A stretch of 64,000 nt of DNA from Epichloe hybrida (taxonomy: Eukaryota > Ascomycota > Sordariomycetes > Hypocreales > Clavicipitaceae), in the NCBI GenBank assembly GCA_019022495.1, contig JAFEKR010000014.1, positions 682,001 to 746,000 of the forward strand. Direction: 5' to 3'. The notes under the pieces were generated by a model. That model made no database searches and was not told the DNA's origin. It worked only from the letters and a program-made list of their open reading frames with translations. The translations under genes were made by a program, and so were the position numbers. The number at the start of each line of letters is the position of its first letter. The stretch's first letter is position 1. Shown here in pieces: positions 10,895 through 22,688 of this stretch.

Positions 10895-11809
10895 GTAACA
10901 AAATGAACAGCAGGTACCCAATGTGGGATCCTCGTCGTTGGGAGGCAACCGCGACCGGTAGAGCCGAGAGGAGTGGTCGAGGACTCTAATGGTCTCGCGA
11001 GAGTGACGAAGCCAAGATCGAAGCTGACAAAAGTGCAGGCACAAGCAGCAAAAGTAGGAGGCGCAGCTGGGAGACGCTGCCGATGCGGTCAAGAAAAGAG
11101 GTAAGAAAAAAGAAACGAAACAGATTCACAAAACAAGCAAGCAAGCTCAACAATGGCTAAATAGCAGTCACGAACGATTTTTATGCGATTGAGCGTCTAA
11201 CTCAGGATGATGCGTCGTCGAGACTTGGTTTCTCAAATTCGGTCGCTGAGAGGTTCAGCACGCTACTCCGTATTTTACATGGACGACAGCGCAATCCAAA
11301 GCTCCAGTTTTTCTGTAAATTGCCAACGAATCATGAGCTAGACCCTCACTGTAACCTGTACATACGGATTAACTCGGCAAGATTGACTGTTGTCATTGTG
11401 TCTGGTACAGAGAATTTATCTCGTAAATAGAGCGAATCCAAGGAGAAAATCAAGAGACGAATGCTGCTGAATTTGCTTCCGGGGCGACATCTGCACTACA
11501 CATACATGTTCATTGATTGATTGACATCCAGACCACCGAGAGGCAGAAGTTATACTCCGTAGACTTACTTCTCTGGTCAGACTTCTGTGGCTGGGGGAAT
11601 CTGCGCCGCCACCAACTTTTCATTCTACTTGTGGCGCCACCCCAATTCCTCCGGGAGCCAACAACAAATTGTCGAAAGCTCGCTCGACATCTGGCAAAAA
11701 AAAAGAAAATTCCAGGACTGCCAGACCCCGTCGTCCCACGAAAGCGGAATCCTCATCGCAAAAATCTCCCCAGCTCCAGCTCCAGCTCCAGCTCCATTCA
11801 TTGCCCGCC
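10895..11809. other. Divergent promoter region between AKR1 and SRP receptor beta
   Basis: About 0.9 kb. Pyrimidine- and CTCCAG-rich sequence (11770-11800) directly precedes the SRP receptor start. Overlapping open frames here have no recognisable motif. Confidence 0.5.
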
Positions 11810-12661
11810 ATGGCAACGGCCGCCCAAATCGCCGAGAAGCTCCTCACCCCTTCCATCCCCGTCCTCGTCATCGGCCTTCTCGTCATCCTCGGCGCCCCGC
11901 TCCTCCTGCACATCGTGCTCTCCTCATCCTCCACCTACACCACCGCCCCGACCATGATCCTCCTCGGCCAGGACAACGCCGGGAAGACGTCCCTCCTCAC
12001 GCTTCTCGAGCGCGGCACCGAGCCCGCCGAGACGCACACCTCGCAAGCTTCGCAATCGGTCGAGCTCAGCGCCACGACGGACGCGAAGAGCAAAGGGTCG
12101 TTTCGAAACCACGCCGACTCCACGGGCACCTACACCAAATTCCTGCTGGTCGACACCCCCGGACACGGGAAGCTGCGCAGCGTAGCGATGGGGAAGCTCT
12201 CTCGTGCAGAGAGGCTCAGAGGCGTGGTGTTCATGGTCGATGCTGCTGCGCTGGGGGAACAGGATACCCTCGCGCCGACGGCGGCTTACTTTTACGACGT
12301 GCTGCTGTATCTGCAGAGGAGGGCGAGCGACAAGGCCAAGGCTGTGGTTCCGGTTCTCATCGCCGCGAACAAGATGGATTTGTTCACTGCTTTGCCCGCC
12401 AACCTCGTCAAGTCGCGGTTGGAGAATGAGCTGGGCAGGATCCGGTCATCCCGGAGCAAGGGTCTGCTGGATTCGGGTGTTGGCGTCGATGAGATTGGAT
12501 CCGAGGAGCAGGACTCGTGGCTGGGAGAGTACGCCTCCGAGAAGTTCAGTTTCCAGCAGATGATGGAGTTTGGCATCGACGTGGAAGTTATTCCGGGCAG
12601 TGTGACGACCGAAGCAGCTGATGTAGACAGGTGGTGGTGGTGGATGGCGAACCGGGTGTGA
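11810..12661 (+). CDS. SRP102: Signal recognition particle receptor subunit beta
   Basis: ER membrane GTPase that anchors the SRP receptor alpha subunit for co-translational targeting. Single exon, 283 aa. A membrane anchor lies at about residues 17-39. The small GTPase fold has the P-loop GQDNAGKTS at 53-61, DTPGHGKLR at 115-123 (switch II) and NKMD at 187-190 (guanine recognition). The chosen ATG has CCGCC in front and gives the anchor at the expected distance from the P-loop; an in-frame extension upstream lacks ATG and is LQLQ repeat-like. The C-terminus ends in a run of four Trp, where the family has a short Trp-containing tail. It is convergent with the cystathionine beta-synthase gene downstream. 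Confidence 0.92.
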   Translation: MATAAQIAEKLLTPSIPVLVIGLLVILGAPLLLHIVLSSSSTYTTAPTMILLGQDNAGKTSLLTLLERGTEPAETHTSQASQSVELSATTDAKSKGSFRNHADSTGTYTKFLLVDTPGHGKLRSVAMGKLSRAERLRGVVFMVDAAALGEQDTLAPTAAYFYDVLLYLQRRASDKAKAVVPVLIAANKMDLFTALPANLVKSRLENELGRIRSSRSKGLLDSGVGVDEIGSEEQDSWLGEYASEKFSFQQMMEFGIDVEVIPGSVTTEAADVDRWWWWMANRV

Positions 12662-13091
12662 CGGAAGGGCCTGGGTGTGTGGGCAATCAGAGAGCCATAT
12701 GATGGTGTATTCAAAATGCTTGCGAGGAGTATCCATAATAGTAAATGCAAACATGTTGTACTGTATATTTTCCATCTATAAACTTGCCATGTACTGTGCT
12801 CTCGCAAAAAAAAAAAAAAAAAAAAAAAGCATCTGTGTAGTAGATGTTGAGTCTACGAACCCAGTCCCGCTAGCCCATGTTGATTGCTCAGATACCCCCG
12901 TATATCCCACCCACCCCTTTTTTCAACCCACGTCGCAATAATCAAAACGCCCAAGGTCAATCGTGTCTCGACGCCATCATCAGAAATATATTAGAAGAGG
13001 GGAAAAAAAAGGGAAAAAAAGGACGCAAACCCATCGACTTGGATAACGAGTGAACCAAGCGTCTTCTTGATTTGAGGACCAAACGTCGCGC
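12662..13091. other. Shared 3' region between convergent genes
   Basis: 430 bp between two converging stop codons, with an A23 homopolymer at about 12806-12828 and two shorter A-runs near 13000. No gene seen. Confidence 0.6.
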
Positions 13092-14717
13092 TTATCTCTT
13101 GTTCACCATCCAGCTCAACAAATCAACCTTGGTCACAACAGCAATGGGCTTGGACAACGAGTTCTTGTCGGCGCTGCGCTGGGTGACCACGGCAGCACTG
13201 TTCCATTCGAAGAACTTGCTGAGTGTGGAGAGGGGTGTGTCCAGGGTAATCTCGACGAAGCTTCTCTTGGTGCTGGCAGGCTGGCCGGCGGCGGCGCTTC
13301 GGCGAGGGTCGGTGACAATCTCGTCGAGGCGACCAAAGTTGAACATGACGTCCTTGACGGGACTCTGGGGCGTGGCGCGGCCGCGGGAGATGTAGGCGAG
13401 GAGGTTGCCCAGGGTGACGAGGCCGACGAGCTTGGACGAGGCGGACAGGACGGGCAGCTGGTCGAAGCCCTTGTCGCGCATGGTCTCGATGGCCTCGGAG
13501 CAGGAGGCGGTGTCGACGACGGAGGTGACGGGCTTGAGGCGGAGCGAAGCAATGGTAGCGCCGGCGTAGGGGTCCGCGGAATCTGCAGAGCTCTTGGAAA
13601 TGGAGGAGTCCTCGACGCCATTGACGGCGAGGAGACCGTTGGCGGCGAGCCAGTCGTCGTCGGCGAATTTGGAGAGATAGCTTCGAATGCTGTCTGGCAG
13701 GACGACAACCACGACATGGCCCTTCGTGAAGCCGAAATCCTTGACGGCCTTGAGCATGGCGGCCATGGCGGAGCCAGAGCTGCCGCCGACCAGGAGACCT
13801 TCCTCGGCGATCAGGCGTCTGGCCAGGACGAAGGACTCTCGGTCATCCGTCTTGTACCACTTGTCGACGATCTCGCGCTCCAACACGTCCGGGATGAAGT
13901 CGTAGCCGATACCCTCAACCTTGTACGACTCATTCACGTGCTCCTGGTTAAGCGTCTCGGGCACGGCCAAGATACTGCCGTGGGGATCGGCAGCAATAAC
14001 CTTGACATGCTTGTTGTGCTTCTTCAATCCACGCGCAATGCCAGTAATGGTACCGCCAGTGCCGGCGCCCGCGACAACGGCCGTGACCTTACCGCCAGTC
14101 TGCTCCCAGATCTCCTCGGCAGTGCCGTGCTCGTGAGCCAGCGGGTTGTCCAAGTTGCCGTACTGGTCAAGGATGTGAGCGTTGGGCATCTCTCTTTGGA
14201 GACGACGGGCAACACCGATGTGCGACTCGGGCGCATCCCAGGCAGCCTGGGTGGGCGTGCGAATGATGGTGGCGCCGAGGGCGCGTAGGACGGACACTTT
14301 CTCTGCGGACATCTTTTCGGGCATGGTGATGATGGTCTTGTAGCCCTTGATGGCGCCGACGAGGGCCAAGCCGATACCGCTGTGTTGCCAGGAAACCCAT
14401 CAGTATTGCCGTTGAGGGCACGGATCTCGCGATGGGTAAAAGACGACATACGTATTGCCGCTGGTGGGCTCAATCAGAGTATCACCGGGCTTTATCCTCC
14501 CGCTCTTCTCAGCCTCCTCAATCATGCGCAGCGCGATTCGGTCCTTGACACTGCCGCCCGCGTTGAACAGCTCCGTCTTGGCGTAGACGTCGCACTCGAT
14601 CCCCAGCGACTGCGGCACCTTGTTGAGTCGAACGAGCGGCGTGTTGCCAATCAGTTCTGTGGCGGATAGCACTGTGGCGAGCTTTCGCCCGACATGGAGC
14701 AATCCGTTGTCAGCCAT
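13092..14717 (-). CDS. CYS4: Cystathionine beta-synthase
   Basis: PLP enzyme that condenses serine and homocysteine to cystathionine, the first step of reverse transsulfuration. Two exons (14717-14452 and 14379-13092) joined by a 72-nt intron whose removal restores PTSGNTGIGLA. 517 aa, close to the yeast enzyme's usual length. The PLP lysine is K58 in NAGGSVKDR. The phosphate-binding [10 protein letters not shown] and GGSSGSA motifs are present. The last ~170 residues hold the paired CBS (Bateman) regulatory domain ([17 protein letters not shown]). There is no heme-binding N-terminal extension, as is usual in fungi. The leader carries a T32 tract. Confidence 0.96.
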
Positions 14718-14909
14718 GTCTATCGTCGATGCGTCTGTGGTTCTGTTTCGGCAGCGCGTCAGGGTGTAGAGACAAAAAGAAATGCAAAGTGGACGAAGTG
14801 GACGAAGTGGACTGGATGGCCGTGATGAACGGAACAGGGAGTGGTGGCGGCGGCCACCGAAAAGTGGGATGTTGCCGTTCCACAAGTCTGCAACCGAAAT
14901 TCTCTTTTT

Positions 14910-14947
<38 letters not shown>

Positions 14948-15807
14948 CCTCTCTCTCTTCAGTCCCCCCCGCCTTGGCCCGTGATGCCCCTCCCCGCGGC
15001 GGGCCTCGCGCTGCGTTGCGCAGGCCGAAGCTATGCGCGTGGCGGAGCGGTGCGGGACACAAGAGAAAAATCGCTCGAATCTGACCCCGATGTCTTGGAA
15101 TTGTCTTGGACGGGAACGGCGCCCGCCCGCTGCCTTATTTGGCGGACTAATTGGTCCCCGTCCGTTGGAACGCCAGTTTAGATTCGTTTATTCCCCCTCG
15201 GGAAATATCCGTCCTTTTGCACCAGAACGACGAATCACCGGCACCGACTTGTCCGTCAAGAGGTGCGCGGGCAGCGAGTAGATCAAAACAAGAAATGAAA
15301 CAAAAAAATAAGGTTACTCCGTGGTCCGTACTCTCGCGCAACCGCCACCCCCCTGGTACCCCGGACTATCATACTATATGTACGGACGTATATGTATGTA
15401 TGAGTCGTGAATCCCTGAGCATTCAATCGAATTGAGAAACGACAGAGACTTAGCTTCCGTCCTCCTGCGGCCGGTGATCCAATGGCTGCCGTGCCGTACC
15501 TTCTTTTTTTTTTTTTGGTTTTTTCTTTTTTTTTCCTTTTTTCCTCCCCGTCATGCCCCTGTACTCTGCATAGCTAACGGTCTGTTTGTTTGCTACCCAT
15601 CCATCGTACGACTTCTCAACGCCATCTCTGTGCAACAATTATCCGACACGCGCATATACACACGCGCATATACACATTTATTTATATATTTATATCCATC
15701 AAGTCTAGAAGCCGCACGCTATATAAACATAGTATGCTCGCAATGAATCTCTCCAGACCAGACAGCGGCTTTTTCCGGCACCCTTGTCCCCCTTTCTTCT
15801 CTTCAAG
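14718..15807. other. Divergent promoter region of CBS and the TNT-domain gene
   Basis: About 1.1 kb. It contains a 32-base poly-T tract (14912-14943) in the CBS leader, a second T-rich stretch near 15505-15542, and a short ATATACAC(G) repeat at 15652-15690. No convincing gene. Confidence 0.5.
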
Positions 15808-16615
15808 ATGATGATTATCAAGCGTTTAGGAGTCTGCCTCGGCCTGTGGGCGCTGGGTGCAAACGCCGCCGCCATCCCAGCCCAGCCAGACTGCGGCTGC
15901 AAGGGAACCATCCCCGATAGCTCGCTGGTAAAAGACGTCATTTGCGGCGATCAACGGCTAGGCCCCGTCGACGTACACGCAACGAGGACAATCGACTTGA
16001 TGACGAAAGCCTGGAGCCGGTTAGGCGGGCTCTGCCCCGGCAAGTGGTTGGAGAAATGGACGAGCAAGGACGGGCGTTTCGTCTATCCCAGCGATGATGG
16101 CTTTCAGCTCGACGAGAAACGCACCGCCGTGAAGCAGGCGGCCGTCCTCTGCCCCGGCACGCTCGTCGACCGTTTCGGCGGCGAGAGAGGCTCGTTCTTG
16201 TCCCCGGCCGGCATGCCGTACGAGAAGAGGTCGGTGCCACCACAGAACCTGGTGACTGGGAAAGAAGCCAATAGGTGCGTGAATTGGTTCCTTGGATATG
16301 GGAGCCCGTGCAGAAAACCCCTGCTCGATGCCACGAGGTTCTGACAAAGACCACAGTCCTTTGTTCAATTACCATGTGTACATGGTGGTGAAGGAGATGC
16401 CCGTCACGGCGGGGTGCATAGCGCCATGGTTCGACCAGCCCGGTCTGGGTATTCAGTACATGATGAACGGCAGTGTGTCCGCTGCGATAGAGAACGGGTT
16501 CTTGGAGAGGGTGGAACTGAAACACGATTCACTTCCCAAGAGCGACTCTCGAGCTGAAAGTAAGTGCAAGGCGGCATTGCTCAACTGTCCTGGATACAGT
16601 ATGGGAAGTTTGTGA
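15808..16615 (+). CDS. Secreted TNT-domain NAD glycohydrolase (fungal NADase type)
   Basis: Two exons, 15808-16274 and 16357-16615, joined by an 82-nt GTGCGT..CACAG intron; 241 aa. An N-terminal signal peptide of about 20 residues ends in ANAAA. The fold is that of the TNT (tuberculosis necrotizing toxin) domain: DRFGGERG with the family's conserved Arg (R122), SPAGMPYEKRSVPP, then after the splice YHVYMVV, and APWFDQPGLGIQY with the conserved Gln. In known fungal surface NADases of Aspergillus and Neurospora the domain hydrolyses NAD to nicotinamide and ADP-ribose. The cysteine content fits secretion. I infer the same activity here. Without splicing the frame stops at 16344 and the C-terminal half of the domain is lost, so the intron is well supported. 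No linked immunity gene was recognised. Confidence 0.87.
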
Positions 16616-18165
16616 CCTCCAATTCCTCGCCGAGGCAGAAGAAATGCTTGATGAGGAATCTTTACCCGGGTTCTCGTGTGTGTATATATCTTGAAAGAAC
16701 AATCGTACTTCACAGCCGCCCACTTTTTTATTCTTATTCCATTTTGTTTTTTTTCACTTCGACACGCTCTATTCTCATTCTCACGTCAAGAAGTTCAAGT
16801 GCAGGGTAGGCTGGTCGCAGTAATTTCGCAACAAGACACCAGCCAAATGGAGCGTACCACTCAATCGCGGCAGTGTCTGACAATCGACAGTCTAGACATC
16901 TTGATGCATCGTACTGCATTCTTCAAGGCGCTTTGTTCTTCGCAACTTTTGTACTTGTCAAAAACGACATGCAAGGAATGCAAGACTCGTATCTTTCTGC
17001 CTATCAGGAGCCAATCTGGATGTCCGGGTCGCAACTGACTGCGTCGCGACACGCAGCTTCCCCGCACGACGCCAGATTTTTCACTCTGGAAGTTGCCAAC
17101 CCCGTCGAGAAGTGAGAACAGACATTTCTAGCTCCGTCGCCAAGAGATAGGGAGAGGCCGGAGAAGAAACTAAGAATGATCCATCAATGTGGTTCGCGGA
17201 CGTGGTAAATGGTTGCAATTTGCAACCACTCAAGTGCGCGACCGTTATCACCTGCGGGACAAGCATCACACGATCCTTGTTCGGTGCGTCCTATCGGCAA
17301 CTTTTCAAACTTCCCGTTTGGGTTACCTTTAAGCCAGTTGCCGAGTTAGCCAGGCATGGATCCGTTCGGAGTTAGTGATTCGTCCGTCGTGCAGTGCTGA
17401 CTAGGCCCAAAGCAGAAGAGGCCCCTCCCTCCACGGCCGGAAGTACCCTTTTTGTATTTCTAACAAGAGATGCCGGCTAAGCCCAGCCAGGTAAACATAG
17501 AGATGCAGGATAAAAGTTAACACCCACTAGTCCGTAGAAGCTACGTACTTGTAATATGAGCTTCTTGTACCAAGCAAGACCTCCATTCACCACGGATATT
17601 ATCAGGGCTTTGGTGCATCACGGGCTTCGTCAGTAAGGATTACAGGGCCCAGGACCTGCTGTGATAGAACGCGCAGGATGTCACTCCGCATTATGTGCGG
17701 TATGAGAAGCCACAGAGGTACCTCGAACCATAAGAGCCGGAAGGAAGGGTACTTTTTTTTCGGGTTTAGGCCTAGCGGCCACCACAGGATTAAAGTGACT
17801 CCAATTGGGCAAGTTTACCCTGCCTGCCCTCCATCCATGTCCATCTGCAAGCCTCTTCGGAGTAAAACAAACCAGGATATCAGCTAGGAAATGCAATCGA
17901 CATCTTGGCAGAAGGGGGAGAGGGGGGCGGGGGAGACAACAAAACGGAGCTTAAATACCCGACTGCAAGCCCACGCTCGTTTCCCTCTCACGCACATGGA
18001 CTGATCAATGCAACCAGAAGCTGCAAGTCCACCCATCTCGTAGCCTCCTCGAGCCATCGGCACAAGGAACAATTGATTGTGGCTCGCAATTCTCACGTTG
18101 GCGTGGACCTAGCCCTAGGGGCGTTGGGAGAGACGAGGCCTCACAATCGGATTCCCCAATCCATC
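16616..18165. other. 1.5 kb intergenic region
   Basis: Short open frames on both strands without recognisable motifs. Bases from 17905 on probably form the pyrimidine-rich leader of the aminopeptidase gene. I see no repeats or gene. Confidence 0.5.
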
Positions 18166-19888
18166 ATGAAGCTCATCAAGAGCCTACTATGCGCAGGCTT
18201 GGTAGCCTTGGCCTCTGCCTCGGAGCCGCTGACTCCCGACAAAGCTGAAGCTGACATCAAGACGGACCAGTAAGTCCAACTATCATGTTTTCGGTAACAA
18301 AACACGCCGTCGTCGACGTATCTGACACGACGCCAGGCTACTAAATGTCCTGAGGAGTCTCAACAAGATCGCCAGGGACAATGGCGGCAATCGCGCATTC
18401 GGCACCCCCGGCTACAACGCCTCGCTGGACTTTGTCCTCGAGCGCGCCGCCAAGCGTTTCGGCGCGCACATGGATACCTTTGTCCAGCCATTCGACCACC
18501 TCTTCCACCAGGTGCGCAAGATTGAAGTAGAGGGCCCCGGCGGCCATCCTGTCCATGTCATCTCGCTGCTGTATAACCCCGCCACGCCTCTGCCCGGCGG
18601 CATCACCGGCCGCCTGGTCTACGTGCCCGTCGACGACGGCCGGGGCACGGGGTGCACCGAAGACCAGTGGACCAAGTTGGACGTCGAGGGCAAAATCCCC
18701 CTCGTCAAGCGCGGCGCATGCGCCTTCGCCGACAAGGTCAAGTTCGCCAAGAACAAGGGCGCCACGGCCGTCATCTTCTACAACAACACGCCTGGAACGG
18801 CATATGGCAGTGCTACGCTGCAGGCCGTCAACGTGGGCAAGCTGATACCCTCGGGCCTGGTCCCTCTCGAGGATGGCGACGCCTGGACCCGGCGTCTCAA
18901 GGCAGGTGAGACACTCGAGGTCACGCTCGTGGTTGACTCGATTGCCGAGACTCGACCTTCCTGGAACATCATCTCCGAGACCAAGGAGGGCGACCCCGAC
19001 AACGTTGTTATGCTGGGCGCCCACTTGGACAGCGTGCTTGCTGGGCCTGGTGTCAATGATGACGGCAGCGGCACGGCCGCTTTGCTGGAGATTATGGGCT
19101 CGTTCACCAGGTACAAGGGCTTCAAGAACAAGGTCCGTTTCGCCTGGTGGGGTGCTGAAGAGTATGTGTTGTCGTCCACGGCCGTGCTCCTCCGGGGGAA
19201 TCCACGCACTCGCGCTACTTTGTCGAATGAAGAAGAGCCCAGCTAATCGTGCTCACAGGAGCGGCTTGATCGGGTCCCTGTACTATGGCTCCAAGCTTTC
19301 CGAAGCCGAGGCTGACAAGATCCGTTTCTACTTCAACTACGACATGATTGCTTCCGTCGCCCCGTTCTACGCCGTGTACGCGGACAATGATGCTCACCGG
19401 CTTGGCGCCGATCCCATCGCGGAGTATCTGAGGAGCAAGGGCAAGCCTGCTGATGTCAGGTGAGTGAAATGGCCAACTTTGCTACTCCTCTCCCACCGAA
19501 TAAATTTTTTTTTTTTTGGCAACCACGTCTAATGCCCTGTTTCATCAGGAATTTCGGCACGTCGTCTGACTACGTCGCCTTCTTGAAATTAGGCATCCCA
19601 TCGTCTGGCATATTCACCGGCGCTGGTTCTCTTAATGACCCATGCTACCATCTTGCCTGCGACACAATCGATAACATCGACTGGGATGCCATGACCGTGA
19701 ACACCAAGGCTGCCGCTCGAGCTGCAGCCAAGTTTGCTTTGAGCCTTGACGGTGTTCCCCGCCGAAACAAGACAAGCATCAATCCGAGGAGCAGAATAGG
19801 CATCCGACGAACCTTTGACACTTGGGCTGATACGCTGAAGGTGGTTGACAAGACACATAACTGTGGCTCTGGAGATGGCGTTATTTGA
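18166..19888 (+). CDS. Secreted M28 family zinc aminopeptidase with PA domain
   Basis: Four exons (18166-18269, 18337-19161, 19259-19459, 19549-19888), 489 aa. A signal peptide of about 18 residues is followed by a short propeptide-like segment. A protease-associated domain lies at about 115-235 (KIPLVKRGACAFADKV). The M28 catalytic domain has all metal ligands of the family in order: H264 (AHLDSV), D276 (GVNDDGSG), E309/E310 (WWGAEE), D338 (NYDMI) and H411 (CYHLACD). It probably removes N-terminal residues from peptides outside the cell, like Aspergillus Lap2/aminopeptidase Y. The second intron restores GAEESGLIGS. It sits in a same-strand run with the NADase and lipase genes. Substrate preference cannot be read from sequence. 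Confidence 0.93.
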
Positions 19889-21332
19889 AGAGGCATGAGA
19901 ATTGTGATGAGTGATGGAAAAGTGCATTGGCGTGGAGTTGTGGCGTGGGCAGGTTGGGTGTCATGAAGTACACAAATGGTGCGTGAGGCTATGGAAGCAA
20001 ACGACGAAATATCTCGGGAAGAAGAAGATCATTGTGTTGGGTGCGTGATGGCTCTCCCTGATCGAACATGATCCGTACCGCTTTTTCGTCGCGTGATGGA
20101 CACTTTTCGATACGTAGGACACTTTGGTCCACCGGCGATTCGTTCGGCCACGGGGCGAGGACGTCTCGAATACCTCTTCAGCCCGCGCCTCTTTCCGGTT
20201 CCGCCGCCTTCTTCTTCCCTGTAAATAAACATTGTCCCCGCCGCGATGCCAATCACCACCAGCCAGCCGCCGAGAGACGCAGTCATGTATATATGATGAG
20301 GGCAATGCGGTCCGGCCCGCACACCTTCTTTGCGGATCGTCAAAAGTCCTTGGAGTTTCTCGTTGTTCGGATTCCGCTTCTTGAGTACCGAGAAGTGCCG
20401 CCGCAAATCTCCAGTCGCAAGGTCTGCGCGGGTAGAAAGACATTCCCGGGCCAGTATTTCCAATCATCGGCCTCGGTGGAAGTAAAAGTGACGGGCTCCT
20501 GTCAACATGTCGATGATTGCGTATGATGAGAAACAACGGACATCGTGGTGGAACGCGCGACGTTGAAGATGCGGGACAGGTTCAGTCTGTCTGCAGGACA
20601 ACCCCGTCGAAGGATCGAGATGGCTCTCATCCGGAGTAAGTGTCACCGATGTACGGGTTGGGAAGGAGACGTTGACAACTTGACAATGTGGCGAAGGCCG
20701 ATCGGGGTGATTGGACTAGTCCGCCCGGAGATGGCGGGCACCGTGCCTCGTGGCAAATCCAGCGACTTATAACTTCTCACAGCTCAAGTTGCGAGAAAGG
20801 AACTCTTGGCCCAAAACATCGATGGCTGAAATCTGCGATCCCCCACAACATCCTTGGCGCGAACCCAACGTCAACGCCAACGCCACGACCCCATGCTGTG
20901 GGGTCCGTTCGCAACAAAAGGAAGTCAAAAATGTTTACCACATTCGGTTGGAACGCCGTCAAAGCTTTGCGCCGACCCATTCATTCCATTTGTCGGTTGC
21001 TGCTGTCACGAGGCTAGTTGCCATCTAGGGCAGTGTCCGTGCCCAAGCCATGTGTGAGCCCGTTCCTACATTCCAACCAGCAACGGCCTTGGTGGCCGAA
21101 TGGTCGGGATTCGGGAGGACCGGTTGTTGTATGTAGGGTTTGAAACAGCCCAAGCGAAGCAACCAGGTATCCCACGCTGTGTCTAGCATATAAGAAAACG
21201 GTGTTCCCAAAGAGAACGGAAAAAAAGAATGGGTTCATGTATTGCCTCCGTCAAGTAGCGAAGTGAGACGAGAAGACGAGACGCCCCGTTCCTGTGGCCC
21301 TTTCGAAAGCTCACATCCATCAGATACACACG
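19889..21332. other. 1.4 kb intergenic region
   Basis: Overlapping open frames on the minus strand at 19961-20646 (one with a possible membrane segment GWLVVIGIAAGTMFIY) have no start, splice pattern or family match I can support. The right part is the lipase promoter. Confidence 0.45.
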
Positions 21333-22688
21333 ATGGTGATACTATCGGGCCTCAAGCTAGCAGCCGTCGCCGTGCTCACGGTTGTGACCCAGGCGGCTCC
21401 TGTCCAAGACCTGGCCGTCCCAGCTCCGCCAACCCAGGATTCGTTCTACACGCTTCCCAAAGACCTCGCAAACCATGCCCCCGGAACCATCTTGCGACAC
21501 AGGAAACCTCCCTCGCCCATTTCAGCTTTCCGCCTCGCCAGACAAAATCTCAAAGACAGCCACCAGATCTTCTACCGCACGACTGACAACTTTGGCAATG
21601 CCACGGCTACCGTGCTCACCGTCTTGGTTCCCCACAACGCCGATTATCGCAAGGTCATCTCCCATCAAAACGCAGAGGATGCTGCCTACGCCAACTGCGC
21701 CCCTTCATATGCCTTGCAGTTCCTATCCGATGATAGCGGCTTCTTTGGCACAATCGAGAGCCAGGCAGAACTTTTGATTATGCAAACCTTTCTCGAGGAG
21801 GGCTGGATTGTCATCGTCCCCGATCACGAAGGCCCGAAAGCTGAGTTCCTGGCCAATAGACAAGCAGGCTACGCCGTTCTCGACGGCATCCGAGCTGCTC
21901 TGGCCTCCTCAGACTTTACCGGAATAAACAAGGACGCCAGGGTAGGCATGTGGGGTTACTCTGGAGGAAGTCTAGCCTCGGGGTTTGCCGCAGAGCAGCA
22001 CCAGACCTACGCCCCAGAGCTCAAGATTGCTGGCGCCGCCATCGGTGGCCTGGTTCCCGACATTCTGAACGACGTCAATGCCATCAACAAGGGCGCGTTC
22101 GCCGGTCTCATCCCCGGCGGAATCATTGGTCTGAGCCATGCGTACCCCGTCCTCGAGAAACTGATAGACGACCAACTCTTGCCTGAGCACAAAGAGAAGT
22201 TTTACAAGTCGAGGACGCAGTGCTTAGGCACCAACATTGTCGAAAACCCCTTTGTGGACTTCTACGCCGAGGTCAAGGACAGGGGCATCTTCGAACGGGA
22301 ACCCATCACGTCAATCTTGGCCGAGAACAATCAAGGCCAACATGTCCCCACGATACCGCTCTTCGTGTACAAGTCCATCAACGACGAGGTATCTCCTGTC
22401 GCGGACTCGGATAGGCTTGTCAAGTACTACTGCGACAACGGCGCATCAGTTGAATATACTCGGGATTTTGCGTCAGAGCACGGTAGCCTTGCCGTAACGG
22501 GCATAACATTCGTGCTGCCCTGGTTAAGAAAGATTATGAATGGCCAGCAAATTTCACGAGGGTGCTCCACCAAATCTGTTGCCACGACGCTCACGGATGC
22601 AAGCTCTATTGGCCTCCCCAAGTTCCTTTTTGATGCGTTTTCGGGCCTTCTTGGGAGACCTATCGGACCTGGTGGCGTCTTGCTGTAA
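21333..22688 (+). CDS. Secreted LIP-type triacylglycerol lipase
   Basis: Single exon, 451 aa, with a signal peptide of about 21 residues ending TQAAP. It matches the secretory lipase family of Candida LIP enzymes (PF03583): the nucleophile S210 in MWGYSGGS, a catalytic Asp in the INDEV region (D351) and His in SEHGSLA (H383). The strand and helix phrases GWIVIVPDHEGP, IPLFVYKSINDEVSP and AGYAVLDGIRAA are typical. The start chosen is the ATG immediately before the hydrophobic signal; the longer frame upstream would bury it. The likely role is extracellular hydrolysis of fats or other esters. It is the third secreted-enzyme gene in a row on this strand. Confidence 0.92.
   Translation: MVILSGLKLAAVAVLTVVTQAAPVQDLAVPAPPTQDSFYTLPKDLANHAPGTILRHRKPPSPISAFRLARQNLKDSHQIFYRTTDNFGNATATVLTVLVPHNADYRKVISHQNAEDAAYANCAPSYALQFLSDDSGFFGTIESQAELLIMQTFLEEGWIVIVPDHEGPKAEFLANRQAGYAVLDGIRAALASSDFTGINKDARVGMWGYSGGSLASGFAAEQHQTYAPELKIAGAAIGGLVPDILNDVNAINKGAFAGLIPGGIIGLSHAYPVLEKLIDDQLLPEHKEKFYKSRTQCLGTNIVENPFVDFYAEVKDRGIFEREPITSILAENNQGQHVPTIPLFVYKSINDEVSPVADSDRLVKYYCDNGASVEYTRDFASEHGSLAVTGITFVLPWLRKIMNGQQISRGCSTKSVATTLTDASSIGLPKFLFDAFSGLLGRPIGPGGVLL

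Noticed and set aside
13716..14288. 190-aa plus-strand frame opposite cystathionine beta-synthase
   Set aside because: Antisense of a well-conserved exon; no independent motif.
19961..20646. Possible small membrane protein on the minus strand
   Set aside because: One frame has a plausible membrane helix, but no start, splice signals or family match could be assembled.
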